A DNA stretch of 64,000 bases, from contig CM073321.1 of the NCBI GenBank assembly GCA_037043015.1, forward strand, positions 22,689,001-22,753,000. Direction: 5' to 3'. The notes beneath the pieces are model-generated. The model was not told the origin of the DNA. It ran no database searches and saw only the letters and a list, made by a program, of their open reading frames with translations. Origin of the DNA: Bryum argenteum. Lineage: Eukaryota; Streptophyta; Bryopsida; Bryales; Bryaceae. This document shows positions 46,209 through 57,230 of the stretch, in pieces. The position numbers and the translations under genes are program-made. Within the stretch, counting starts at the first letter, position 1; the number at the start of each line of letters is the position of its first letter.

Positions 46209-47561
46209 ATGAACAAACACAGCACCCAACTCAAAATTGGGAAACTGCAACCCTTACCGATACCCAAGGGACCGTTCCAGTCAGTATCTATGGATTTCAT
46301 GATAGGATTTCCAAAGTCTAATGGCTGGGATGCAATCTTAGTCATAGTCTGCAGGTTTAGCAAAATGGCCACATTCGTGCCTACCACTAGGTCAGTGGAT
46401 GCTAGAGAACTTGCAGACTTGTTCTTTGACTGCTGGGTGAGGTATAAGAATTTCCCATGGGACATTGTAAGTGGCACAGGTCAAGTGTTTCAGTCCTTGT
46501 TTTGGCAACACATGATGCGCAAAACGGGAGTGAACATAACCATGACTACTGCTTGGCACCCGGAAGTGATGGACAAACTGAGAGGATTAACTCAATCCTC
46601 AATATGTACATGCGTTCTTTTTGCGACGGGGACCAATTGCAGTGGCCAAAGTTGCTTGCAATGACAGAGTTGTGTTACAACACAACTCCCACGGTGTCCC
46701 ATAAAAAGACACCGTTCTTTGTAGTCCATGCCTTCGAAGCCGTCTTAGCAGAAGACTTAGTCGCTGGCAAAAGTGAGTTTTACAGAAACCAGGAAAGGCT
46801 CTCCGGCTACTACTCCGTGGAAGCGGTAGAATGGATAGAAAGAAGAAAGGCAATTTGGGCTGGTGCTAAGCTGAGGTTAGCTAAGGCCCAAGTCGACTAT
46901 GCGAGCGTGGTCAACAAGAAGCGCCGGGAAGTCCACTTCGTGGTTGGGGAGAAAGTGTGGTTGGATACCAGGAACTTCGGGCTGCCATCAGAGTTGGCAG
47001 CCAAATGGTCCGCTAAATGGATTGGGCCTTACAAAAGTTCTCCATAAGGATGTGTACATCTTGGACCTACCACCAAGACCAGGAACACCTATGCATCCAG
47101 TTTTCCATGTGTGCCTCCTGAAGAAATAGCACAAGGATGATAGGAATTTGCATCTTTGGCAACAAGACCCAAGATTTGAACCAGAGTATGAACTTTGGGA
47201 TGGTAAAGTGAGTAAGGTGTCTGCAATTCTGGATTCCAGAAAGGTTTCTGGGAGAGACAAACAGTATAAATGTTTGTTAGAAGTATACAGTCCATTCGAG
47301 TTTGAATGGATTAATGAAAACAACTTGGGGCATGTTAAGGAGATGGTCAAGGAATTTGAAGCTCGCCGTACCGAGGAGGCCAAGGATACATCTCAGGCCA
47401 CATCCAAGAAGAAGACCTCTTCGTTGACACTTTTGGATAAAGACGTCGAGGACTTAGAGGAAGTTCCCGACGAGGACACTCTTGAAGACCACACCGACCC
47501 CAAGAAGAAGTTTAAAAGGAGTAAACGGGCAAAAGCGGACCACATCTTTCATAGGCAGTGA
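46209..47561 (+). pseudogene. Integrase and divergent chromodomain of element 3
   Basis: Core motifs: SMDFMIGFPK (first Asp), and SDGQTERINSIL with the catalytic Glu. In the second block DIVSGTGQVFQ replaces the usual DRDxxF, so the second catalytic Asp is absent. A one-base loss near 46565 changes frame, a second break lies near 47040. HPVFHVCLLKK is followed by a chromodomain-like segment (VSAILDSRKVSGRDKQYKCLL, FEWINENNLGH) and a Lys/Glu-rich tail to 47561. Confidence 0.85.
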
Positions 47562-47749
47562 AGCCTTTCCCTTATTCTCCCAGAACTCTGAAGAGGAGCA
47601 ACTTTAGAGACTACCACGTCAATGAGGACATTGCGTGCCTCAAAGAGGGGGATGAAGCCCTTGAGTTTAGTCAAAATCCAGCGTTGGGCACCCCAAACCA
47701 AGTTGGTAGCGGACAAGAGAAAAAATTAAGTCTGGAATTCCATGAGTGA
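47558..47749 (+). CDS. Small open frame after pol of element 3
   Basis: 63 codons overlapping the pol stop by four bases; MKPFPYSPRTLKRSN start (alternative start codon GTG). No family recognised; may be chance. Confidence 0.2.
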   Translation: MKPFPYSPRTLKRSNFRDYHVNEDIACLKEGDEALEFSQNPALGTPNQVGSGQEKKLSLEFHE

Positions 47750-48220
47750 AGTTCAAGAGATGGACGCCGCTAAGGAGACCCGAAACAAGTGATGGTGTCG
47801 GGCTTGCTCGAGGCGAAAGCAAGGTTTGAATGTTGGGCTGTGAAGGGGACTCCTTTCATAAAGCATGCCTTGGAGTGATACACGCATGGCAATAGCTAGT
47901 CATGTCCTGCAGGGGGTAATCAAGCAAAAGGGTTAGCCACCCTGAAACAAACTCTACCAGCCGGCTTACTAAATGTCCAACACTTGTCCATGGCAAGACA
48001 AGGTCTCGAAAATGGAACTGGATGGAAAACCAAGAAGGCAGGGCCAAAGGTACTAGGCCCATTGCCTTAGACAAACGCTTTGAGTATGGGAAGAAGCGGC
48101 CCATACGGAATAGAACAAGGAGGAAATGAGAGCGGTCTAGCTCTAAAGGACTTCCTACCTTTGTGTCCTTTAGATGACGGATTTCCATACGGAATGCTTG
48201 ATGCGGACATCAAGTTCTTT

Positions 48221-48233
48221 AAGAGGGGGTCGA
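48221..48233 (+). other. Polypurine tract of element 3
   Basis: AAGAGGGGGTCGA directly before the 3' LTR, the expected plus-strand primer. 47750-48220 is non-coding 3' sequence. Confidence 0.8.
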
Positions 48234-48635
48234 TGTAACACCCTCCAAGTATGGAGGATGGCAAGGGGGACTTGGGCGCCAGAAGAATGCTAGCGCTCCT
48301 TGCTAAGGGCCAGACCCGGTTGGGAGTGCCAACCTAGAGCGGGCGTATCTAGGTTGGTCGGTATGGGGAGGCCGTGCTCGCGTTGCGAGTACAAAGGGGG
48401 CGCGGCGCAATGCCACGCGCGGAGAGGCTAGGATGGACTCAGAGCTTACTAGGACTAGCGTGGGAAAGCCGTGTCCCGCGTTCTGGCATTGTTGCCTTAG
48501 CGCGGGGCTCCCGAGGGTGAGACAAAGTGAGACTCACTGTGAGTCCTAATCCCGGTTGCACGGTTTTAAGGTCACAAGTTGGGTCGAGATGGTGGGGTGC
48601 AACCTAAGTAGTAGCCTTCCAAGCAACGGACTCCA

Positions 48636-48712
48636 ATTTCATTCAATCAATCAAGCAATCAATTTCATTCAATCAATCAAGCAATCAATTTCATTCAATC
48701 AAGCAAAAGAGC
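48636..48712 (+). repeat. CAAT-rich short tandem repeat
   Basis: AATTTCATTCAATCAATCAAG-type units repeated about three times. Confidence 0.7.
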
Positions 48713-48911
48713 ACCATTCATGCAATGAACTCACCACAATCATCACCACATCAAACAAAGCAACCACACATGTTTTTGGGCAATTAAGTTGCCATTTCCA
48801 AGATAATGTTATGTCTAGTATCTAAGATACTACAAATCTACATTGCATAAAAGAAAACACACAAAGAAAAAATATAACAAGGAAGGAGGAGCATCTCCCT
48901 CCTTAAAAGCG

Positions 48912-49451
48912 CTGTCGTCACCAGTAGGGTCTCCTTCGTAGAATAGTGATTTCTCCCTCGTCCTTGCTCCAATGAGAGTGAGCTTGGTCTCGTTGGAAAG
49001 GAGACTCGACAACGCTTCTGGATCTCTAAGGCACGCCTCCCAATTCTTTGTCAATCGTGAGATCTCGTCCTTCAAAGTCGGCCCTCCAACTCTGCCGTCG
49101 CCAGTAGGGTTTCCTTGGTAGAATCGCGATTTCCCCCTCGTCCTTGCTTCAATGAGAGCGCGCCTAGTCTTGTTGGAAAGGAGACTCGACGATGCTTCCA
49201 GATCTCTAAGTCACGCCTCCCAATTCTTTGTAAATCGTGAGATCTCGTCCTTCAAAGTCGGCCCTCCAACTCTGCCGTCGCCAGTAGGGTCTCCTTGGTA
49301 GAATCACGATTTCTCCCTCGTCCTTGCTTCAATGAGGGCGCGCCTAGTCTTGTTGGAAAGAAGAGTTGACGACGCTTCCGGATCTCTAAGGCTCGCCTTC
49401 CAATTCTTTGTAAATCGTGAGATCTTGTCCTTCAAAGTCGACTCTCCAACT
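48912..49451 (-). repeat. Three 180-bp tandem repeats inside the insertion
   Basis: Units start at 48912, 49092 and 49272. The length is a multiple of three and the minus strand of the unit at 49075-48900 is open (ISRLTKNWEACLRDPEALSS), so it looks like a duplicated 60-residue coding module captured in the LTR; the middle and right units carry stops. Confidence 0.85.
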
Positions 49452-50304
49452 GCTGCCCTCCTACCTTGTCACAACTCACGCCAAATCTCTCAAATCTTCA
49501 ACAACAACATTCCAACAACAATCAATCACCAAACTAAACCTAGATTGAACATTTTTTCTCTACACCTCCTTCCTAACTTTCTTCCTCTCTCACCCACACA
49601 CACCTAGACTCTCTCCTCTAACTGTTTGCCAGGTGATGGAAACCTCTAAAAGCTTCATTCATCGCAAGGATGATTTTTCATCCGTTAGTTTCCATCCATC
49701 CAGCCCTTCTAGCCCCTTTCACACTCCTAACTCCCTAGAACCTAAACCATGCCAATTACTACTCCTACAAGTCTAGATTAGCAAGATAGGACTCTAAGGA
49801 GATCCACTACCACCGCATTTGAATAGGTCAAATACCAAGCCTCACAAATACATAAAACTTAGGATAACCGAATACGGAAATAAGAGAAATTGGAATTTAC
49901 CCAACTCTCCTAAACACCCCCAATTCTAACTATGAATTATTAACTACTTCAATTATTCAAGACCTAAAGCAAATACACAAGAATCCCAAAACACTCTAAT
50001 CCCAACTAACATATGTTGGGTTTTTAGACTAAATGGGTAATACGCATGTTTAATCACTACATAATATGTATATTTGGTCAAAACCTTGCGATAAGGTTTT
50101 TTCCGCGGAAGTGAACCATCTCGAGGGTTCACACTCACGGGTTGGACTAAGCCAACCAAGTGGCCTTGCAGGTGGATGCTTGTTAAGGCTAGAGTGCTAA
50201 CCGTGTGCTTGTCTTGTGCAGGTACTTAACTAAGGTTAGTGACAACTAGTGAGCAGCTCAGAGTGGCTGGGCGTAGCGTAGAGTTAGCGAAGCATTACAG
50301 GGAT

Positions 50305-50720
50305 TGCAACTCCGTCCTGTCGATACTCTGTAGATTGCGGATGACGACGTCCTGATCCTGCACAATCCTCCTTAGTGCCTCCACTTCCGGGTGCACCTCT
50401 GTCGCCGAGGATTCCGGTTCGCACTGGACTCCTATGGAGGTCTTCCCCTTTGGCTGGGTTCTTAACACCAACTCCACCTTCTGGGCTCGCAGCTTCCTCA
50501 ATTCCTGTTGCAATTCTTCTGCAATATCAATACTCCGAGGCTGTTCCTGTACCTGGAGTTTCGGGGGTTGGGGCCTCCTTCGGCTCCGGTAGGTCAACCC
50601 GAGGAGGAGTTGCGCCCTCCTGTGCTGCGGGTAGTCTTCGTTTCACCTCGGGCCTTGGCTGACTTTCCGGTTCTGGCTCTACTACCGGGATGGCCCCTGC
50701 TCTTGCATAGGTGTCGGATC
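50305..50720 (-). pseudogene. Uncharacterised coiled-coil protein, 5' half
   Basis: Pro/Glu-rich segment (VVEPEPESQPRPEVKRRL), a frame break near 50580, then a coiled coil (IAEELQQELRKLRAQKVEL and EALRRIVQDQDVVIRNLQS). It continues directly into 42287 once element 3 and one GGGAT duplication are removed. The architecture is similar to the gene at 53438-54882 but I see no clear sequence identity. Function unknown. Confidence 0.5.
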
Positions 50721-51330
50721 CGGGCTCAGGATTGCAGTTGTGCGAGCAGTGAGCCGTGAGCCGTGAGCGATGAGCAGATTTTTGATTAGTCGTGAGCAGA
50801 TTTTTTTAAAAAAATTGGACACCTAGAAGTGTGTAAAGTACACTTTATCAATCTCAGATTTCGGAAAAAGGTTGAACATGTGGTGTGCAAATCCATGGAA
50901 AAACCGTATAAGCGTTTGGGCGATGGTAACAAAATATTCAGAATCCAAGAAATGGATTAATAAGTATGGGGTCTATGTTGATATAATTGTGGTGTACTAC
51001 GTTCATAACCATATTTCTAGGAGTAACTTAATTAGGGCTGACGTCATCATTCTACTATTCATAAGTAGGGCGGCTAATACGGCACGACGCGGCAAGTGTT
51101 AGCAGAGTGATTTAGGGTTTAGGGCGGAGAGTGGCACAAGTTCGAGCGCGGCCAATCTTGCTCTATTGTCAAATCAGTCCGTGATCACTTTGCCGCCGGG
51201 AGAGGGTCCGCCGGCACTTGATGGGGTGAGACGATATGTGTGGTGTCAAAATTATTATTTTGAATCGCTCGACGATTGGCAATTGTGGATTTATTTGCTT
51301 TTCCGTTGGAATTTTTGCTCGCAAGTGCAG
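50721..51330. other. Region upstream of the ADD fragment
   Basis: A short GTGAGC-rich repeat (GTGAGCCGTGAGCCGTGAGC) at about 50751-50770. TTTAGGGTTTAGGG near 51111 is two plant-telomere-type units, followed by CGGAGAGTGGC-CAAGTTCGAGCG, which recurs near 51838. No gene recognised before 51331. Confidence 0.4.
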
Positions 51331-51804
51331 ATGATGCTAATGGCAAAGATGACACTAATTTGCACAGCTTGCGGAGAGACTATAGAGAGCTTGGAGGAGG
51401 TCGATTATCATCCAGAGTTGAATGTTATAATGTGTGTAGGATGTTTGGCGTTTTTGCAGCATCGAATTGTGCGCCACTGTCACGGACAGAATCATGTAAG
51501 AAAGTAGTGACTTTCGTGTATGAAAGGTGTGAAGTTGTAGGTCAATCAATCTGCCAGAGTCGGTGTTCACTAGGTGGGATCTGTGTAGGCGGTAGAAGTG
51601 GCTACATGCTCTTGGTGTGGACAAACAGAAAACCTCACCGAGTGTAGCTGCTGCGAATTAAGCTGGTGTGCGGCTTGCATGATTCGGAACTATGGTGACG
51701 ACACCCTTGAAGGAGACATGGTGGATGACATGTGCTGGGCTTGCTTCCTTTGCAACCCAGAGCATATATCAGGGCTCATACTCGAGGCGGAGTTCAACAA
51801 CTAA
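51331..51804 (+). pseudogene. ATRX-type ADD zinc-finger domain, two-exon fragment
   Basis: Exon 51331-51495 ends before GTAAGA; exon 51589-51804 follows TGTGTAG; the phase is kept. The first part has a GATA-like finger half (CTACGETIES, HPELNVIMCVGCL), the second a PHD-like finger (CSWCGQTENLTECSCCELSWCAACMIRN, CWACFLCNPEHI). Spacing matches the ADD domain of ATRX/DNMT3 proteins, which reads the histone H3 tail. It stops shortly after the domain (AEFNN) and no helicase follows within the window. It could be a captured gene fragment, a truncated ATRX homologue, or a small stand-alone reader. Confidence 0.65.
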
Positions 51805-53437
51805 CACTTCAATTGTAGTTTAGGGTTCATGGTTTAGGGCGCTGAGTGGCCCAAGTTCGAGCGAGGCATCGACAGGCTTACGCGACTACCTGAGTTAGTA
51901 TTTGCACAACCCAAACGCGGGCTGCTGAGCAACTTCGCGACGTGATTGGCGATCCTAGGACACGGGCCTCGTCGCGCAATTACGCATCAAGCTGAAAGAT
52001 ATGAGGAATGGAACATTGGGAGCACTAGAACTAACGACATGGCGAGTGCCATCAAAACACGATTACGAATCAAGGCTACGTGTTTGGCTTTCGAACTAGT
52101 AAGTGAGGACTACCATATTGCTTTTGCACTGAAGGTTTCATTACATAGTATATATTTGCGTTCGAAACCATGCCTGCGCCTACTAATTTTCTAAATTACA
52201 TCAGCAGCTGCATCTAATGCAAGTGCCAAAATAATTCGATTTATCACATCCAGTGCATTGATATGAACTTGATTGTGTAGTGCTTTTTGCCTAGATATGG
52301 ACAATTTTGAACTTCATCGCAACGGTCGTAGGCTGTCATAGGAAAGAGTGAGTTCAGAAGTATAATTGAAGCATGAATACCAGAGAAACAATATATATAA
52401 GATAAATATATAATAATCAAAATATTAAAAACAATGTCGGATGCCATGTATTCACTTTATCTTCCCTTACACGTTTATTGGTGTAAACCCCGTGTTCAGG
52501 TGACTCGTGTATCGTTCCAGGGATTCTGTGAAGTGACCAAGACAAGTAGTGCTAAAACAACCAAACCCACAAACGTTTCTAGTCCCAACTTATGTTTTAG
52601 CCTTGCAGGGCAAGGGTATCCCTTTGCAAGAGGGGATGCACAAAGACTCTTTCCCTTATGTTTATCGTGGCGGAAACTTCCACACTTAGACTCTACTCAA
52701 CCACACACACACACTAAGGCACACATTACGTCCTCACAACTAATCCGTCCTATCCGTCCGAACTAGCAGGTCACGCAGGCCGTCCTGGTTACCCTATCAC
52801 CCTTACTACAATGACAGACTCCAAGAGCTCCGAATCCGGCTAGAAGACGTCTACACGTATTCTGGTCACGTACTGCTCTTAATCCGTCCTCTAAGACTAC
52901 AGAGGAACCCAAGTCTGTGTCAGCTGGAGGCCGGATTGGAATCCGTCCTCACACACTATACTCCTAGAACCTCCCAGACCGTAAGTGTTTACCACAGCAG
53001 TTTCCCTCTCTCAGACACCTAGACCAGTTCAAGACACAAGGCACTCAAGAATACGCCCAACCCGGCTTCAACTCCACAGAAACGATCTAACAAAGAATCC
53101 GGATTCCTCACTCCCAACTCACAACACACAAAGTAGATCCGGCTTTCGAAGCACTCAACTGAAAAGGAGACAGGGAAATGATCACACCGAATATGCGCAT
53201 AAGAAGGTTCGATTAACACTCAAGCAAGGAATGTTTTGGTGGACAAAACTCCCACCTATAAGTACTTCTAAGTCAACGACTTAGATCCCTAACTGGATTG
53301 CGGCGCCGGCCTATCAGGCCTACTCCTCAAAAAGCGGCACGCATTCCCCAAAAAGAAAACACTATACTGACCTAGGACGGATACCAATCCGGCCTCCTAA
53401 CCCTGGCCGTCCTATGACAGCCGTCCTCTAAGACGTC
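51805..53437. other. Unassigned region between ADD fragment and coiled-coil gene
   Basis: 51832-51862 repeats the motif GGGCG-TGAGTGGC-CAAGTTCGAGCG seen at 51120. 52370-52430 is AT-rich. 52480-53437 is Cys/Thr-codon-like CT-rich text without a supportable frame and probably the 3' region of the minus-strand gene to its right. Confidence 0.35.
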
Positions 53438-54882
53438 CTACCTCTTCCTTCGCGAACTAACTCCGTGCTTCGGCCGCTTCAGTGGCGTCGCTGCGATACG
53501 TCCTGCCTTCACTCTCTTGCCCGTGTCGGTGATCACGCACTCGTCTTCGCTGGAGTTAGTCTCGTCCCCGCTCTTCAACTCTTCCTCTTCAGAATGCTCG
53601 AGGCCGATGTCGTGAAGCTTCTGCGCCCCGGGGGACTTCTCGTATTCCTCGGCCGTGAGCTTCCTCTTCGCGGTGCGCGTGTTCTTGGCCGGGCGAGTCT
53701 CTGGCGGGCGGGTGCATCCGACTCCGTCTTCACCTTCGCCTTGCCCTTTGTGTTGGTCGGATCGAGGGCCCGGCATCCGTCCTCGTTTGTATCCGGCGCG
53801 GAGTCTTGGCCGGAGTAGAAGTGAAGGCCGGCATCACTACCTCCTTCATCTGCTCCCGGACGGCGTCGAGCAAAGACCTTGACCTCGGCGCGTTGCTCTT
53901 CTCTACTTTCGTGGCGTACGTCTTGGCTGCCAAGAGGAATTTCTTGAATGTCTCCGCCTTGAAAACCTCCGACTCTCGGATTCCGGCCTCGAACAGTTCG
54001 CCCTCTGCAAAGCACCTCGGCCGGAACCTCGCAGATTTCCACGAGCTTTACGACCTGCTCGTTTGCCGTGATTACGGCCTGCCTTCCGACCAGGAGTTCC
54101 TCCTCCCTTCTCCTGACCGTCTCGCGAAGACGTCCATTCTCCAGAATCAGCTTGGTCACTTGCTTCTCCATTTGTCGAAACTGCTCCGCGTCCGGCTTGG
54201 ATTCCCACTTCGCCTTGACCTCCAGCAACGTCTTTACTCCAAATTCTTCGCATAGCTTCGCCAGCAGTCCTTGGTAGAAGAAGTATTGGCACCTGGCTTC
54301 CGTGAAGTGGTGCCATGCTCGCCTCATGGGATCCGGGTGATTGGCGGACGGACTGTTAGGTGGGGGGAGTCGGGGGTCGTTCGGATTCATGGGGTTCTCC
54401 CAATCGGCCGTAACTTCCCCTTCATCCACCGGCCTTGAAGGCTGTCCTCCCTCAGTCTGAGTTCCGGCCTCGGTCGGGTTCGTGGGAGGGGACGGGGACG
54501 GAAGGATGATTACCTCTGGACGCGTCCGCGGTGGGGTTGCCTCTGGAGCCGGCTCCTCTGGTGCGTCGGGTGGAACGTCCCCTTTGTTTGATCCGACCTC
54601 GTCCTCCTCCTCTTCCGAGTACACGGCCTTGCTATCCGTACTCTCCTCCGACTCGAACACGCCGTTGTTTTGCGACGACAGCGCGATCTCATAGTTCGAC
54701 TCCTCCTCCTCCGTCAGCACCTCCTCCTTCTTGTACAGGTGGTAAAGAAAAGGAGTAATAGGGCTAGGACGGGTTTTACCTACGTTCTCCGCAAGCCGGG
54801 CGATCAAGTCGCGGATGATCATCCCCCAGTCCGTCTCCCGTTCGCCGCGCAAGGAGCCCAGGACGGTGTTGGCCAACCGTAC
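53438..54882 (-). pseudogene. Uncharacterised acidic coiled-coil protein, 5' end cut off by copy 1b
   Basis: The frame enters from the LTR boundary at 54882 as VRLANTVLGSLRGERETDW without an ATG. It has an acidic segment (LTEEEESNYEIALSSQNNG), a Pro-rich linker, then NHPDPMRRAWHHFTEARCQYF and a coiled coil (EQFRQMEKQVTKLILENGRLR). Two frame changes follow, near 53990 and 53740, before a Lys/Glu-rich tail (RKLTAEEYEKSPGAQKLHDIG) ending at 53438. Function unknown. The insertion of copy 1b severed its N-terminus, which should lie beyond the right end of the window. Confidence 0.55.
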
Positions 54883-56373
54883 TGTCGCGACCCTAATTAC
54901 TCCAACTCATTTTTTTTCTTCATAGTGAGCCTTACTTGGTAGCGGAATCCCGGCTCACTTAGTTGGTAGCAACCGGCCACGACTTTGCTAACACTGCACA
55001 TGCCAAGCACACACAATGTTAGCACCATTTCTAGTCAAGGTGTCCAACCCACCTTGACTCCCCCAACTCATTACCCGGAACCCGTAAATCGGAACTCCCA
55101 CAAAACACATGGGCATGCCACTTGGTGGCACGGGGCGGCCTTCCACACATGTCCAAGCTCCCAAGGGTGCTACTAATCACCCCCGGAGCTAACCGCCCTT
55201 ATCCATTGTCCAACTTCCCACTAGTCCCCTTCCACTCTTGTTTCTCACCCCATTCGGGACTTTGCCGGAAATCCTCCCGGAATCCGGCACTAGTTTTCCC
55301 GGGGACTAGTTTGGAGCGGGACTCTTTCCAACCCAATGTTGCGGGATGCTCAAGAGCATCCCACAATGCCCAAGATGTAGGAGTGAGGCTTCCTTTCTAT
55401 GCTTCACCTTCTTGAGCCATTCCCGGTCACTCCCGGGAACCGGCACTACTTATCACGGGGACTAACTTGGAGAGGGACACTTCCCTACCCCATGTTTAGA
55501 GAGGCTCCAAAGCACTCTCTACTTTCCACAAGGTGCGGGAGTGAGGCCCCATCCCAAGCCTCACCCCTTGGAGCCACCCCGGCTCCTCAAGGTACCATGT
55601 CCAAGTGAGGAGGGAGACCACCCCTCCTCATAGTACTCTCTGGAGTCTTCGGTAGGCCCCCCCCTCTTGTGTTGAGGGGCCTTCCGTGACACACTTTTGT
55701 TTTGGAAGACCACCCGTTTTTGCCTTTGTCTCAAAAACGGCCGTATCTTCTTCTCGGGCTAACTTGTAGCTCAGTTATCCAAATGGGACGTGCAAGCCCA
55801 TTTTCGACATCTAATCTTTGAGTAGATGTCGATAGACTCCTCACTTGTCCCAATCGGAGCTTCTATACGGGAGCTATGCTCCTCTGAACATTCGGGAGTC
55901 CCGGGAGGCAGCAGTCCCGGAGTCCCGAAGTCCCGATGCTTTGGAGAGCCATATCTCCCAAAGCATTGTTTTGCTCTTCACGAGCCTTAGCATTTTGGAA
56001 AGATCTTGTCCAGAGCTTTCCAAAGACATGCAACATGCCGCCATCCATGAGGGAGGACATTTTGAGTCCCGAAAGGCAACACTCCCGAGTCCCGGAGTGT
56101 CCCGGAACGCGCTCCAACTTTGGAGAGTCATATCTCATGACTCACAACTCCAAATCGCGCGTTCTTTGGACCCATGGATGCGTGCTCAAACAAGGTTTCC
56201 ATGCATGTAAAACACGCCACCAAGTTCGTCCCGAGCACGACGCCATTGCGTGCTGTTTGCTCGGGACTCTCCTTGGTCACCTCACCTTGTCTCTTGCCAA
56301 GCCCGGGACGTCACTCCCGGGGTCCTCTCGGCTCACCACGGTGTTCGGGCATCCTTTGGAAAGGGATGTGACA
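54883..56373 (-). repeat. 3' LTR of copy 1b (1491 bp)
   Basis: Plus-strand text runs TGTCGCGACCC to GGGATGTGACA. Matches 61079-61766 exactly for its first 688 bases and 38452-39241 in reverse with some divergence. Open frames within it are not called as genes. Confidence 0.93.
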
Positions 56374-56385
56374 CTCACCCCCACC
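56374..56385 (-). other. Polypurine tract of copy 1b
   Basis: GGTGGGGGTGAG on the minus strand, abutting the 3' LTR. Confidence 0.8.
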
Positions 56386-57230
56386 AAACAGCGTCGATGC
56401 CCTCATCGACAATCTCTCTTGTCGGCAGTACCAAGTTCTTGAGGTAGCCGCCTCCTTGGCACTTGCACTGCGTTCCAGGGTAGCTAGCCCCGCAATGCTC
56501 CAAGCCTCCTTTTACTTGGAAAATGGCTAAGTCTCAAAGGTGGCACCTGATAGGTCTAAAGTCCTTTTAACCCAAGGACTTTCCTTGGAAGGACCCACAT
56601 AAACTAGACCTATCCACTTTGAGACTCACTTGCAATGCCCCCAATGGCCCCAAGTTAGGCTCAACTAGCCCATCATACTCACATGACTTAGGATTGAATT
56701 CAAGGCTAACCAACACTTTCTTGGTCGCAACACCAAGCCCTCTTTTCAAACACTTAGGCTCTCAAGTGGTGAACTTTGCTCGCCTAGGGGTAATGCTAAG
56801 TCCCGCCCGACCTAGCCTTTGCTTCACTCTACCGAGACATGGGTGATCAAGCCATGCGTTGACGATGGTCAACCCGCAAAGGGCACTTTTATGAGCCCGT
56901 GCCACTACCTTGCTCCCGCCCGAGCAAGTCCTAAGCAAGAGTCGTGGGGTTCACCCACTCACAACTCCCAAGCCAAGGTCCCTGTTTTGCAGCATTCCAA
57001 GTATTGGCTTCGCGTATCCTTCAACCTCTTCTAACCAACCTAGCAATCCAAAATGAGATTAGGACTCATCTCACTTCCAACATGCAATCAAGGAACTTGC
57101 CAGCAACTTAATTGTCAACCAAGTATTACAACATGTGCCATTTGCACCATTTGCACCAAGTGCTAGACAAAACTTAGGCCAAGTATACACAAGTGTGGTG
57201 ATTCACCCCCACTTCAAAGGTTGATGTCCT
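56386..57230 (-). other. 3' non-coding region of copy 1b with a second purine tract
   Basis: No frame supported. AAGTGGGGGTG on the minus strand at about 57207-57217 resembles the true polypurine tract and has a counterpart at the same relative place in copy 2a (about 391-405). Confidence 0.55.

Larger units (their letters stand above)
48538..50133 (+). mobile_element. 1.6-kb solo-LTR-like insertion with TSD CTCAC
   Basis: Starts TGTGAGTCC and ends GGTTCACA, TG...CA ends with a 5-bp terminal inverted match (TGTGA/TCACA), flanked by CTCAC at 48533-48537 and 50134-50138. No primer site, gag or pol inside. A solo LTR left by recombination is the simplest reading; a non-coding retrotransposon derivative is the alternative. 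I cannot match it to another LTR in the window. Confidence 0.8.
42293..50299 (+). mobile_element. Element 3: complete chromovirus with TSD GGGAT
   Basis: Two LTRs of 465 bp each (the 3' one excluding a later insertion), TG...CA ends (TGTAAC and TTACA), primer site, gag, pol, polypurine tract, and a 5-bp target duplication GGGAT at 42288-42292 and 50300-50304. The LTRs differ at roughly twenty positions, nearly all transitions, so it is older than copies 1b and 2b. Coding capacity is lost through two in-frame TAG codons and several frameshifts. Confidence 0.95.
48234..50299 (+). repeat. 3' LTR of element 3, split by an insertion
   Basis: LTR sequence at 48234-48537 and 50134-50299. Removing 48538-50133 and one CTCAC copy restores 465 bp, equal to the 5' LTR. 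Confidence 0.95.

Noticed and set aside
51111..51125. Interstitial telomere tract
   Set aside because: Only two TTTAGGG units; too short to indicate a telomere or fusion point.
40275..53437. 40275-41612 and 51805-53437 as a pair of LTRs
   Set aside because: They are alike in composition and position but I found no long matching text or TG...CA ends.
55122..55608. Open frames in the LTRs repeated at 61318-61786 and 38488-38974
   Set aside because: They recur only because the LTR sequences are copies; no domain, no expected start context.
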